The position numbers were made by a program, and so were the translations under genes. This document shows positions 33,589 to 42,998 of a DNA stretch of 64,000 nt, piece by piece. The first letter of the stretch is position 1, and each line of letters begins with the position of its first letter. This stretch comes from Amedibacterium intestinale (GTDB lineage: Bacteria; Bacillota_I; Bacilli_A; Erysipelotrichales; Erysipelotrichaceae), in NCBI RefSeq assembly GCF_010537335.1, contig NZ_AP019711.1, positions 248,001 to 312,000 on the forward strand, in the 5' to 3' direction. The notes under the pieces were generated by a model that worked only from the letters and a program-made list of their open reading frames with translations, made no database searches and was not told the origin of the DNA.

Positions 33589-34386
33589 TTATCGTTTATC
33601 CTTCATAGCTATCATATCACCGAAAACAGGTGTTGGCATTCCAAATCCACCAGAGACATCCATGATTTGTCCTGTAGTAAATGCAGATTCATCACTGGCA
33701 AAATATAAGACAGCTTTGGCAATTTCTTCTGGAGTTCCCATTCTTTTAATTGGTGTATGTTTTAGGAAAAATTCCTGAAAATCATCGCTAAGGTTTTGCA
33801 TAACTGCATCGGTTGCGGTCATTCCTGGAAGAACAGCATTACAGCGAATGTTATCTCTGGCAGTCTGAACTGCAATTAGCTTTGTAAGGTAGTTAATGGA
33901 TGCTTTGCTTGTACCATAGGAGATTTGAGATATATCAGGTCGAATACCTCCAATAGAAGAAATATTGATGATGCTTCCACCACCATTTTTTGCCATGTGT
34001 GGAATTACAGCTTGTGAGGCAATAAATACACTTCCAATATTTTGGTCTAATGTTTGAATGAAGTCTTCATACGTAGTAAGTTTGATATCCAGATCTTTTC
34101 TTGGATCTGAACCTCCATAGTTATTGACAAGAATATCAATTCTTCCTTCTTTCTGTGCTACTTCTTCAATCATAGTTTTATAAGTTTCCTGCTTCGTAGC
34201 ATCATTATATACACAATATACCTGTCCACCTTCAGCATTTAGGCGTTCTGCCATTTCCTGTGCTTTTTCCAGATTGCGTACAGCCATATACACCTTTGCA
34301 CCTTCTTTTGTGAATGTCTCAACGATTGCAGCACCGATACCACGTGTGGATGCGGTAACAACAGCAACTTTATTTTGTAGTCTCAT
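33589..34386 (-). CDS. SDR oxidoreductase, resembling 7-alpha-hydroxysteroid dehydrogenase
   Basis: 265 residues, classical short-chain dehydrogenase. Cofactor loop TASTRGIG (11-18), NNYGG (89-92, in place of NNAG), catalytic Ser143/144, Tyr157 and Lys161 (YGTSK). The unusual NNYGG, SSIGGIRPDISQISYGTSKASIN segment, CNAVLPGM and a C-terminal FGMPTPVFGD tail closely recall the clostridial 7-alpha-HSDH of bile acid metabolism as I remember it. Substrate specificity cannot be proved from sequence. Single gene with AGGAGG ahead of the ATG on the minus strand. Confidence 0.85.
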   Translation of the reverse strand: MRLQNKVAVVTASTRGIGAAIVETFTKEGAKVYMAVRNLEKAQEMAERLNAEGGQVYCVYNDATKQETYKTMIEEVAQKEGRIDILVNNYGGSDPRKDLDIKLTTYEDFIQTLDQNIGSVFIASQAVIPHMAKNGGGSIINISSIGGIRPDISQISYGTSKASINYLTKLIAVQTARDNIRCNAVLPGMTATDAVMQNLSDDFQEFFLKHTPIKRMGTPEEIAKAVLYFASDESAFTTGQIMDVSGGFGMPTPVFGDMIAMKDKR

Positions 34387-34691
34387 AGAAAAACCTCCTT
34401 AATATACTATGTGATATGCTTATAGAATACGTATATTTTTTATTATGTGCAATCTATAATAAAAAATAAATTGGATTAAGTGATATCATCCAATGTATCC
34501 ATTATAAAGGTTGTTGGAAAGTATGACAAGTATTGTACTACAATATAGCTAAATGGGTAAAAAGAAGCTAGTATTTCACAATTATATCATTGATTTAAGG
34601 GGATTTAAAAAGTAATCTATAAAGATTTATATAATTTGGTGGATATCTAATGTTATATGTGTTATGGTATATGTGAAAAGAGGGATGCTAT
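34387..34691. other. Divergent intergenic region between SDR and XRE genes
   Basis: No gene seen. Contains ATTGGAT (34470-34476) and ATCCAAT (34488-34494) as an inverted repeat overlapping the palindrome TGATATCA, and a probable -10 TATAAT-like sequence near 34456 on the minus side. Suits an operator for one of the flanking genes. Confidence 0.4.
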
Positions 34692-34934
34692 ATGGAAAAT
34701 ACCATGACAGACAAGTATCGCCGAGCTATCATTCAAAGAATTAAAGATTTAAGAAAAGAAAGAGGTATTACACAAATTCAGATGGCCGATAAAATCGGAG
34801 TTAAGCAATCCCATATTTCCAGAATGGAGAGTGGAAATCATCGTATCTCCATTGACTTTCTAATCGTTGTTATTACAGAAGGTTTAGAAATGAGTTTACA
34901 TGAGTTCTTTAAAGAGGAACTGCATGTTAATTAA
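34692..34934 (+). CDS. Helix-turn-helix XRE-family regulator
   Basis: 80 residues, a single lambda-repressor-like HTH domain: RIKDLRKERGITQIQMADKIGVKQSHISRMESGNHRIS contains the two recognition helices. There is no effector domain. Start at ATG 34692 behind AAAGAGGGATGC. Followed by a strong hairpin; its target is unknown but may include the inverted repeat in its own upstream region. Confidence 0.88.
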   Translation: MENTMTDKYRRAIIQRIKDLRKERGITQIQMADKIGVKQSHISRMESGNHRISIDFLIVVITEGLEMSLHEFFKEELHVN

Positions 34935-34954
34935 CAATCTGAATACAAAAGTCT

Positions 34955-34986
34955 GAAAAGCAGCATACGAGGTTATGCTGCTTTTC
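34955..34986 (+). terminator. Strong hairpin after the XRE gene
   Basis: GAAAAGCAGCATA (34955-34967) pairs over 13 bases with TATGCTGCTTTTC (34974-34986). The T run is inside the stem arm; only mixed sequence follows. Confidence 0.65.
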
Positions 34987-35032
34987 GCATGTATTAGGAA
35001 AAGCGTTCATATACTTGTGATGAGGTGTATGT

Positions 35033-36952
35033 ATGATTCGCTGGAAAGTAAAGAAAAGAATACAAGTTATTTTTTTATGCTGCGTGATGTTATTTGCCTG
35101 TATTTTAGGAAAACTAGGATATGAACAGCTTTTTCATCATGGAGAAATCATGGAAAAAGCGAAAGAGTCGTGGGAAAGAGATTTTACTGTGGCAGGACTT
35201 CGTGGAAGTATTTTAGATTCAAAAGGGGAGAAGCTGGCTTATGATGTACCAAGTACTTCTGTTATGGTGGTGCCTGCACAAATTAAAGATGCAGATACTA
35301 CTGCAAAACAGCTGGCAGATATACTGGAAGCAGATGAAAAGAAAATAAAGTCAACCTTAACTAAGAAAGCAAGTACACAAAAAATTCAGCCAGAAGGGCG
35401 GCTTATTGATGACAAAAAAGCAAAGAAAATAGAAGAACTGGGCTTAGATGGGGTCTATTTAGTACAGGATTCTTTACGTTATTATCCAAATAATAATTAT
35501 TTGGCACAGGTTTTAGGATTTACGGGTATTGATAATCAAGGGTTAGCAGGATTGGAACTGCAGTATGATAATATTTTGCGTGCACAAAATGGAGCATTAA
35601 AGATTCCTTTAGATGCGAAAGGACATAATGTAAAGATGTATAAGGAACGATACGAAGCTCCAGGTAGAGGGATGGATGTACAATTGACCATTGATTCTAC
35701 GATACAGGGAATTGTGGAAAGAGAAGTAGATAATTTAGTAAAAAAATATCATCCCAAATCGGCTTTAGCACTGGCAATGAATCCAAAAACTGGAGAGATT
35801 CTCGCAATGGTTTCAAAACCTGATTTTGATCCTAATCATTATGAAGATTATGATTGTGATGTATATAATCGAAATCTTCCTATTTGGATGAGTTATGAAC
35901 CAGGATCTACATTTAAATCGGTTATTTTCGCAAGTGCTTTAGATTTAAACCTATTTGATATGTTTAAGGATACGTATGATGACAAGGGGTATGAAATGGT
36001 AAATGGAGCACGCATTAAATCGTGGAAAGCCGGAGGACATGGACATCAGACATTTTTACAGGTATTGGAAAATTCCAGCAATCCAGGCTTTGTAGAAATA
36101 TCAAGAAGATTGGGATTGGACAAAGAAGTAGAGTATGTTAAAAAATTTGGATTTGGAGAGAAAACAGGCATAGATTTGCCAGGAGAATCCAGTGGAATTA
36201 TGTTTGATAAAAAAAAGATGAGTGAATTAGAACAGGCAACCGTTGCTTTTGGACAAGGAATCAGTGTAACTCCTATTCAGTTAGTAACAGCATTTAGTGC
36301 GATTATCAATGGAGGAACTTTGTATCAGCCCTATATTACGAAAAGTGTTTTAGATCCTATTACGCACGATCCACTTGTAGAATTTAAGCCTACTCCAAAA
36401 AGACAGGTAATTAAAGAAGAAACAAGTAAACAAATGCGTTATGCTTTGGAAAGTGTCGTTGCAAATGGAGGTGGAAAACCGGCTTATATGGAAGGTTATA
36501 AAATAGGGGGAAAAACAGGAACTGCACAAAAAGCAGAAAATGGAGTATATTCCACTTCTGATTATATATTGTCATTTTTATCTGCAGCACCAATGGATGA
36601 TCCACAGATTGTTTTATATATCGCAGCAGATAGTCCTCAAAATGATGTTTTGTATGGAGGAACGGTCATTGCCCCTATTGCGAAATCTTGTTATGAAGAT
36701 ATTTTACCTTATCTTGGCGTTGAAAAGACAAAGAATCAAATTCCTAAAAAACTTGTTTGGCCGGAAACAGAAAATATAAAAGTGGAAAACTTTGTAGGGA
36801 AAAAGAAAAAAGAAGTGCAGCAGGAAGGAGTTACGTTTACCTTTATTGGCGAGGGAGATTATGTAATAGAACAAATGCCAGAGGAAGGAACGATGTTTTC
36901 TTCTGAAGGAGGGGAGGTATGGATTTATCTTGGAGACGATAAAGTTAAGTGA
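35033..36952 (+). CDS. Class B penicillin-binding protein (FtsI/SpoVD type) with one PASTA domain
   Basis: 639 residues: N-terminal membrane anchor (~10-28), dimerisation/pedestal domain, then transpeptidase with S292-x2-K295 (GSTFK), S348-S349-N350 and K494-T-G-T (GGKTGT). A C-terminal PASTA-like domain (~582-637, VENFVGKKKKEV...) follows. It crosslinks peptidoglycan at the septum; Firmicute relatives are PBP2B and sporulation SpoVD, and the sequence cannot separate them. First gene of the wall cluster; murE starts inside its last codons. Confidence 0.9.
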   Translation: MIRWKVKKRIQVIFLCCVMLFACILGKLGYEQLFHHGEIMEKAKESWERDFTVAGLRGSILDSKGEKLAYDVPSTSVMVVPAQIKDADTTAKQLADILEADEKKIKSTLTKKASTQKIQPEGRLIDDKKAKKIEELGLDGVYLVQDSLRYYPNNNYLAQVLGFTGIDNQGLAGLELQYDNILRAQNGALKIPLDAKGHNVKMYKERYEAPGRGMDVQLTIDSTIQGIVEREVDNLVKKYHPKSALALAMNPKTGEILAMVSKPDFDPNHYEDYDCDVYNRNLPIWMSYEPGSTFKSVIFASALDLNLFDMFKDTYDDKGYEMVNGARIKSWKAGGHGHQTFLQVLENSSNPGFVEISRRLGLDKEVEYVKKFGFGEKTGIDLPGESSGIMFDKKKMSELEQATVAFGQGISVTPIQLVTAFSAIINGGTLYQPYITKSVLDPITHDPLVEFKPTPKRQVIKEETSKQMRYALESVVANGGGKPAYMEGYKIGGKTGTAQKAENGVYSTSDYILSFLSAAPMDDPQIVLYIAADSPQNDVLYGGTVIAPIAKSCYEDILPYLGVEKTKNQIPKKLVWPETENIKVENFVGKKKKEVQQEGVTFTFIGEGDYVIEQMPEEGTMFSSEGGEVWIYLGDDKVK

Positions 36953-38348
36953 TGTTTTAGCCTTGCTTCATAAAGAATGTGGCAAAGATTGTATACTTCA
37001 AGGAATTAGCGACGATAGTCGAAGAGTAGAGAAAAACTGGTTGTTTATAAGTCACAAAGATACGTATCTTCATCAAATGATGCATATCCAAGAAGCCTTA
37101 TCAAAAGGTGCTGTTGTTTTTTGCGAGTATGCATTGGAATTTGAAAATGTTTATGTCATTTCTAATATTGAACAGGTACAAAAAGAAATATTAAAGTTTT
37201 ATTATGGAGATCTTTGTGAAAATATAAAAGTAATTGGTATTAGTGGAACTAATGGGAAAACAACAACGGCCTGTTTTCTTACACAAATATTAAAAAAAGA
37301 AGGATATAAGGTATTGCGTATTGGAACGCATCTTGTAGATATGAATGGGGATAAACAAGAAATAAGAAATACGACTCCTGATATGTATATACTAGCAGAA
37401 TTGTTTCATGAAGCATTACAAAAACAAATTACACATGTAGTTATGGAAGTGAGCTCTCATGCCATTGATCAAAAACGTATAGGTCTTTTGCGGTTTGATT
37501 TGATACTTTATACGAATATTTCCAGTGACCATTTAGATTATCATTTTACACAGGTGCATTATCGTTATACGAAATTTAAACTGCATCAGTATTTAAAAAA
37601 AGGTGGAAAAATTATCATCAACGATGATGGAGTTTATACAGATGAGTTACTGCATGTGAATCATAAAAACTGTATTATAGTTGGAAATCAATCTTGTCAT
37701 GTGGTAATTGATCATCAAAAACATTCTAAAGAAGGTGTTTCTATGCAGGTGCAGGGAATTCCTTTTACAACTTCTCTTTTGGGGAAATGGAATGTATATA
37801 ATGTAGCTTTATGTATTACATCATGTCGAATTTTAGGTATTTCCTATGAAAAACTGCAGGAAGATGTAAAGGAATTAAATAGTGAAAAGGGAAGAATGGA
37901 GGTAATTTGTCAAGAACCATGTACAGCGATTATTGATTATGCGCATACAGCTAGTTCTTTAAAAGAAGTTTTATCCTATTGTAAAGGAATATGTTCAGGG
38001 AAATTATATTGCATTATAGGATGTGGAGGAAATCGTGATAAGAAGAAAAGAAGCCATATGGCACAAATAGCTATGATATATAGCAATATAGCTTTTTTTA
38101 CTGCAGATAATCCAAGAAATGAAAAAGTTAGTTCTATTTTGCTGGATATGCTGGAGGCTGGAGGAGAGAATTACATGGTTTTTGAAAATCGCAAGTATGC
38201 GATCAAACATTGTTTCAATATTGCTCAAAAAAATGATATAATAGTAATCGCTGGAAAAGGAGCAGAGTCTACACAGGAAATAGATGGTGTATTTTATCCC
38301 TATAATGATGAAGACTTTGTGAAAGAACTTTTTCATAAGGAGGAATGA
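36930..38348 (+). CDS. murE: UDP-N-acetylmuramoyl-tripeptide synthetase
   Basis: 472 residues. Mur ligase with ATP loop GISGTNGKTTTACF (~104-117), the KVLRIGTH region, the MEVSSHAIDQKR segment and D393-N-P-R396. In characterised MurE enzymes DNPR goes with meso-diaminopimelate, while L-lysine enzymes differ there, so a DAP-type stem peptide is suggested. The start is probably TTG 36930, 11 bases after GGGGAGGT, overlapping the PBP gene by 23 bases; no ATG is available nearby. Ends in an ATGA overlap with mraY. Confidence 0.93.
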   Translation: METIKLSDVLALLHKECGKDCILQGISDDSRRVEKNWLFISHKDTYLHQMMHIQEALSKGAVVFCEYALEFENVYVISNIEQVQKEILKFYYGDLCENIKVIGISGTNGKTTTACFLTQILKKEGYKVLRIGTHLVDMNGDKQEIRNTTPDMYILAELFHEALQKQITHVVMEVSSHAIDQKRIGLLRFDLILYTNISSDHLDYHFTQVHYRYTKFKLHQYLKKGGKIIINDDGVYTDELLHVNHKNCIIVGNQSCHVVIDHQKHSKEGVSMQVQGIPFTTSLLGKWNVYNVALCITSCRILGISYEKLQEDVKELNSEKGRMEVICQEPCTAIIDYAHTASSLKEVLSYCKGICSGKLYCIIGCGGNRDKKKRSHMAQIAMIYSNIAFFTADNPRNEKVSSILLDMLEAGGENYMVFENRKYAIKHCFNIAQKNDIIVIAGKGAESTQEIDGVFYPYNDEDFVKELFHKEE

Positions 38349-39313
38349 AATTGGAAATAAAATATTTGCTTGCATTCGGAGCTGCACTGGTTTTGACATT
38401 GGTCGTAATGCCAGTTCTGATTCCGTTTCTACATAAAATTAAATTTGGACAAAGCATTCGAAAAGAAGGACCGAAAAGTCATATGGCAAAAACAGGAACA
38501 CCAACTATGGGCGGGATTGTATTTGTACTTGTCCCAATACTGGTTATGCTGATATTAGATTATAAAGCTTTTGCTACACCGGAAATGCTGATTGTAGTGT
38601 TTGCTTATTTGGGATATGCTTTCATTGGCTTTTTAGATGATTTCTTAATTGTAGTGAAAAAGAATAATGATGGATTAAAACCATCTGTAAAATTCCTTTT
38701 ACAATCTGTTTTAGCAGTTGTTTTCTATATTTGCTACACATATGTAGCAGATACAAGTATTGAAATACCTGTATTGCATCTTAGTTTAAATATAGGGATT
38801 TTATATTTCTTTTTGGTATTTATTATGTTTACAGCAGAAAGCAATGCGGTGAATTTGACAGATGGATTAGATGGATTGTGTGCAGGAACATCTTTAATAG
38901 CAATTGCGCCATTCATTATTTTTTCTTTGTTGAAAGGACAACATGATCTGGCAATGTTTTTATTGGCTGTAAGCGGGGCATTGCTTGGCTATCTTCGTTT
39001 TAATTTGCACCCTGCAAAAATCTTTATGGGAGATACAGGATCTTTGGCAATTGGAGGTTTGCTTGCGGCAACTGCCATGGTTTTAAAACAGGAACTTTTG
39101 TTAATTATAATTGGCGGTGTATTTTTAATGGAAGTCTTGTCTGTTATCATTCAAGTTACAAGTTTTAAATTAACAGGAAAAAGAGTTTTTAGAATGTCTC
39201 CTTTGCATCATCATTTTGAATTAGGCGGAATGAAAGAAACGCAGGTTGTGTTAATGTTTTGGTGTATCGCTCTTGTGTTTGCAGCTCTTGGTTTATGGTT
39301 GGGAGTGATATAA
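38345..39313 (+). CDS. mraY: Phospho-N-acetylmuramoyl-pentapeptide transferase
   Basis: 322 residues, about ten membrane helices. Transfers phospho-MurNAc-pentapeptide to undecaprenyl phosphate to make lipid I. Signature stretches: KTGTPTMGGIVF, GFLDDFLIV (DDxxK/V region), NLTDGLDGLCAGTS, MGDTGSLAIGG and SPLHHHFELGG near the C-terminus. Overlaps murE by 4 bases; murD follows after one base. Confidence 0.97.
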   Translation: MKLEIKYLLAFGAALVLTLVVMPVLIPFLHKIKFGQSIRKEGPKSHMAKTGTPTMGGIVFVLVPILVMLILDYKAFATPEMLIVVFAYLGYAFIGFLDDFLIVVKKNNDGLKPSVKFLLQSVLAVVFYICYTYVADTSIEIPVLHLSLNIGILYFFLVFIMFTAESNAVNLTDGLDGLCAGTSLIAIAPFIIFSLLKGQHDLAMFLLAVSGALLGYLRFNLHPAKIFMGDTGSLAIGGLLAATAMVLKQELLLIIIGGVFLMEVLSVIIQVTSFKLTGKRVFRMSPLHHHFELGGMKETQVVLMFWCIALVFAALGLWLGVI

Positions 39314-39314
39314 A

Positions 39315-40637
39315 ATGAAAGAAAAAGTATTGGTAATTGGTGCAGCTAGAAGTGGAGTTGCAGTTTCTAAACTGCTGTCTTTGCATGATTATGAAGTGAC
39401 AATTACAGATATGGCAGAAATTAAAGATAAGGAAGAATTAATTGCTTCTGGAATGCATGTGTTTGAATGTGGACATCCAGATCATTTACGTAATAAAGAA
39501 TGGGCATTTGTGGTAAAAAATCCAGGAATAAAGTATACGGTTCCTTTTGTGAAATACTTTGTAGATGAAAATATTCCAATTTTTACAGAAGTGGAAATTG
39601 GTTATCGTTTTGCGAAAAAATTTCATTATGGAGCAGTGACTGGTACCAATGGAAAGACGACAATAACTACATTGCTTTATGAGATGTTAAAATCAAATGG
39701 AAAAGCTATCGTTGCCGGAAATATTGGTTTTCCATTAAGCGAGTTAGCATTGCAGCATGAACAGGAAGAAAAAGATGTGGCATTAGAACTGAGCAATTTT
39801 CAGCTTTTAGGTATTGATACATTTGCACCTGAAGTAAGTGTTGTATGTAATCTTGCTCCAGATCATTTGGATTATATGCCATCACTTGATTCCTATTATG
39901 TATCGAAAATGCGTATTTATGAGAACTGTAAAGAAAATGACTGGTTTTTACGTAATGTTGATGATGAAACTGTTATGCAATATGCAAAAAATATTCCATG
40001 TCGCTGTATAGATTACTCATTCACTCGACAAGATGTAGATTTATATCGTAAAGATAAAGCTGTCTGGTTATGGGATATTCCTCTTTTTAATGAAAGTGAT
40101 GTAAAAATTGTGGGGGATTATAATTTGATGAATGCAATGGTTGCGGGATGTATGGCTTATAAATTAGGTGTATCACCGGAAAATATTGCACATACCCTTC
40201 AAAACTTCCATGGGGTAGAACATCGTTTAGAATATGTTGGAGAAAAAGATGGAGTACGTTTTTATAATGATTCCAAGGCAACCAATACACATGCTGTACA
40301 GGCGGCGTTAAATTCATTTGAAAAAAATATTATTTTGCTTGCAGGAGGACATGATAAAGGAATTCCATTTGATGAATTATCTGTTTTTGACAAGAAGATA
40401 AAATGTTGTATTTCTTTTGGAGAAACAAAAGAGAAATTTAAAGATATTTTTACAAACACGATTACAACAGAAACTATGAAAGAGGCTTTAAAAGAAGCAA
40501 TTCAAATTGCACAGTCTGGTGATGTTGTGTTGTTATCTCCGGCTTGTAGTAGTTTTGACCAGTATAAAAACTATGAAGTTAGGGGAGAGACTTTTAAAGA
40601 ATTTGTAAAGGAATATTTTAGAGAAGGAGAGTTGTAA
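39315..40637 (+). CDS. murD: UDP-N-acetylmuramoylalanine--D-glutamate ligase
   Basis: 440 residues. N-terminal Rossmann-like UDP-binding part (VLVIGAARSGVAVSKLL), ATP loop AVTGTNGKTTITTL, ELSNFQLLGI, and the C-terminal domain with RLEYVGEKDGVRFYNDSKATNTHA and LLAGGHDKG. Adds D-Glu to UDP-MurNAc-L-Ala in the cytosol. Its stop overlaps the uppP start by one base (TAATG). Confidence 0.96.
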   Translation: MKEKVLVIGAARSGVAVSKLLSLHDYEVTITDMAEIKDKEELIASGMHVFECGHPDHLRNKEWAFVVKNPGIKYTVPFVKYFVDENIPIFTEVEIGYRFAKKFHYGAVTGTNGKTTITTLLYEMLKSNGKAIVAGNIGFPLSELALQHEQEEKDVALELSNFQLLGIDTFAPEVSVVCNLAPDHLDYMPSLDSYYVSKMRIYENCKENDWFLRNVDDETVMQYAKNIPCRCIDYSFTRQDVDLYRKDKAVWLWDIPLFNESDVKIVGDYNLMNAMVAGCMAYKLGVSPENIAHTLQNFHGVEHRLEYVGEKDGVRFYNDSKATNTHAVQAALNSFEKNIILLAGGHDKGIPFDELSVFDKKIKCCISFGETKEKFKDIFTNTITTETMKEALKEAIQIAQSGDVVLLSPACSSFDQYKNYEVRGETFKEFVKEYFREGEL

Positions 40638-41476
40638 TGTATATTTTTGAAGTATTAAAAACAATTATTTATGGTATTGTTGAAGGAATTACGGAATGGC
40701 TTCCTATCAGTAGTACCGGGCATATGATTTTAATTGAAGAAATACCGTTTTTGAAATTACAGGTATCTGAAGAGTTTTGGAATGTTTTCTTGGTTGTTAT
40801 TCAGTTAGGGGCAATCTTAGCAGTTGTTTTGTTATATTGGAATAAGATTTTTCCATTTAATTTGAAAAATAAAAATCGTCCATTTATTCGTTATGATATT
40901 ATGAATCTTTGGTTTAAAATATTAGTAGCCTGTATTCCGGCAGCTATTGTTGGTATCTTGTTAGATGATTGGTTAGAAGCACATTTATATAATGGCTTTG
41001 TTGTAGCAGTCATGCTTGTACTTGTCGGTATTGCTTTTATTATTATTGAGAATGGTAACAAAAATAGACGTGCAAGAGTTACAAGTTTAGAGGATCTGTC
41101 TTATAAAGATGCGATGATTGTTGGTATTTTTCAGTTAATTGCGGCAATTTTCCCGGGAACTAGTAGAAGTGGAGCTACGATTGTTGGAGGATTGATGATT
41201 GGAATTAGTCGTACTGTTGCGGCAGAATTTACTTTCTTCCTTGCTATTCCTGTAATGTTTGGAGCTAGTTTATTAAAATTAGTAAAAGCTGGTTTAGTAT
41301 TTTCTTTAGGTGAATGGGGACTTCTACTAATTGGAATGATTACTGCCTTCATTGTGTCTATTATAGTTATTCGATTCTTGATGACATATATTAAGAAACA
41401 TGACTTTAAGGTGTTTGGATGGTATCGAATTGTACTTGGTATTTTGGTCTTAGGATATTTCATGTTTTTGAAATAA
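40637..41476 (+). CDS. uppP: Undecaprenyl-diphosphatase (BacA/UppP)
   Basis: 279 residues, ~8 membrane helices. Two family signatures are present: GIVEGITEWLPISSTGHM near the start and FPGTSRSGATIVGGLM about residue 175, which form the active site. It recycles undecaprenyl pyrophosphate to the monophosphate lipid carrier; homologues give bacitracin resistance. Its place at the end of the mur block, where ftsW or murG often stand, is uncommon and links carrier recycling to precursor synthesis. Confidence 0.96.
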   Translation: MYIFEVLKTIIYGIVEGITEWLPISSTGHMILIEEIPFLKLQVSEEFWNVFLVVIQLGAILAVVLLYWNKIFPFNLKNKNRPFIRYDIMNLWFKILVACIPAAIVGILLDDWLEAHLYNGFVVAVMLVLVGIAFIIIENGNKNRRARVTSLEDLSYKDAMIVGIFQLIAAIFPGTSRSGATIVGGLMIGISRTVAAEFTFFLAIPVMFGASLLKLVKAGLVFSLGEWGLLLIGMITAFIVSIIVIRFLMTYIKKHDFKVFGWYRIVLGILVLGYFMFLK

Positions 41477-41524
41477 AAATATGAGTCTGATAATCTATAC
41501 TGTTAGATAAAAAGGTGATATACA

Positions 41525-41556
41525 AAAATGGGTAGTTTATGATATCTACTCATTTT
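41525..41556 (+). terminator. Terminator hairpin after uppP
   Basis: AAAATGGGTAG (41525-41535) with CTACTCATTTT (41546-41556), one G-T pair; T-rich sequence follows. Confidence 0.65.
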
Positions 41557-41572
41557 ATCTTTTAGATAAAAT

Positions 41573-41624
41573 AAAAAGCCAATGACATCATTTGATTTAA
41601 TAACGAAAGTGTCAATGGCTTTTT
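41573..41624. terminator. Bidirectional terminator between uppP and trpS
   Basis: AAAAAGCCAATGACA (41573-41587) pairs with TGTCAATGGCTTTTT (41610-41624) with a single mismatch; T tracts on both strands. Confidence 0.85.
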
Positions 41625-41641
41625 TATATGTTTAATATGAT

Positions 41642-42628
41642 TTAGAAGACTTCAAAACCAATTTTTCTTTTTACTTTAGAAAGTTTTTTTCTAGCAATGA
41701 AAGATGCTTTTTCATTTCCTTCCTTAATTACCTGCTCTGCCATACCACTGGCAATGATTTCATTATAGCGCTTCTGTAAATCAGCTAAAAAGTCAAATAC
41801 CTGCTGTCCAACTTCTTTTTTGAATTCTCCATATCCTTTTCCTTCATATCTATTTACAATACTTTCAATGGATTCTCCATTTAAGGAAGAAAGAATTGTT
41901 AATAGATTGCTGATACCTGGCTGATTTTCCGGATCATATTGGATGATACCTAAGGAATCAGTTACGGCAGACATAACTTTCTTGCGAGCTAGACTTGGTT
42001 CATCTAGTAAATCAATTGTACCTTTTGGATTTTCTTCTGATTTAGACATTTTCTTAGTTGGATTTTGCAAAGAATAAATCTTAGCCCCAACTTTGGCAAC
42101 TACTGGTTCTGGAATGACAAAGGTTTCGCCATAACGGTTATTAAATCTTTCAGCTAAATTTCTTGTTAATTCTACATGCTGTTTTTGATCTATTCCAACA
42201 GGTACATAATCTGCATCATATAAAAGGATGTCTGCGGCCATTAAAGATGGATAAGTAAACAGTCCAGCTGTTATCCCAGTTTCACCTTTTGCAGTTTTAT
42301 CTTTATATTGTGTCATTCTTTGCAGTTCACCCATATAAGAATTACAAGTTAAAATCCAGCCAAGTTCAGCATGTTCATGTACATCGCTTTGTAAAAAGAT
42401 AGTAACTTTTTTAGGATCAAGACCGCAAGCTAAATACAAAGCAATTAAATCCTTTGTATTTTTTTTCAACTCTGCTTTATCTTGTGCTACAGTAATAGCG
42501 TGTAGGTTCGCAATAAATACATATAATTCATACTCATCTTGATACTCTACGAATTTACGGATTGCACCTATATAGTTTCCAAGTGTCAAACGTCCGCTTG
42601 GCTTAATTCCACTCAACATTTTTTTCAT
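41642..42628 (-). CDS. trpS: Tryptophan--tRNA ligase
   Basis: 328 residues, class I synthetase. SGIKPSGRLTLGNYIGAI contains the HIGH-type TLGN motif and KKMSKSEENPKG the KMSKS loop. Charges tRNA-Trp in the cytosol. GGGAGGG lies ahead of ATG 42628 on the minus strand. A T-box leader directly upstream predicts induction by uncharged tRNA-Trp. Confidence 0.97.
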   Translation of the reverse strand: MKKMLSGIKPSGRLTLGNYIGAIRKFVEYQDEYELYVFIANLHAITVAQDKAELKKNTKDLIALYLACGLDPKKVTIFLQSDVHEHAELGWILTCNSYMGELQRMTQYKDKTAKGETGITAGLFTYPSLMAADILLYDADYVPVGIDQKQHVELTRNLAERFNNRYGETFVIPEPVVAKVGAKIYSLQNPTKKMSKSEENPKGTIDLLDEPSLARKKVMSAVTDSLGIIQYDPENQPGISNLLTILSSLNGESIESIVNRYEGKGYGEFKKEVGQQVFDFLADLQKRYNEIIASGMAEQVIKEGNEKASFIARKKLSKVKRKIGFEVF

Positions 42629-42639
42629 TTATGACCCTC

Positions 42640-42840
42640 CCTAAAAATAAAAAAAGCACCATTATAAGGACGCTTTTATGCGTGGTACCACCTTAATTGC
42701 TTATTCAAGCCACTCATCGATAACGGCGACGACCGGTTCTATAGATAGAACATGCTCTAAAGGCCCAATTCAAATAACAGTTCCTATTGATTCTCACCAG
42801 CCATCAACTCTCTTTAAAGAAAATCTGTTTTTCTACTAAT
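42640..42840 (-). promoter_or_regulatory. T-box riboswitch of trpS
   Basis: On the minus strand the leader contains AGAGAG and GGCTGGTGAGAATC (stem I), the universal T-box AAGGTGGTACCACG (42681-42694) and a terminator hairpin with a long T run (42640-42680). A TGG triplet in GAATTGGGCC (42765-42767) stands where the specifier codon is expected and matches tRNA-Trp. The gene downstream is trpS, in full agreement. Confidence 0.95.
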
Positions 42841-42998
42841 CCTTTTTCATCGCATAACAAATTGTACTTTAATCATACTATTAGTAATTATAAAACACAA
42901 GGGGAAAATAAATTAATTAAAGGTGGTTTACAAAATAAATGTATTCGCTATAATATATTTATCATAAAAAAGATGAATGAAAAGGAGGCGAAGAATGT

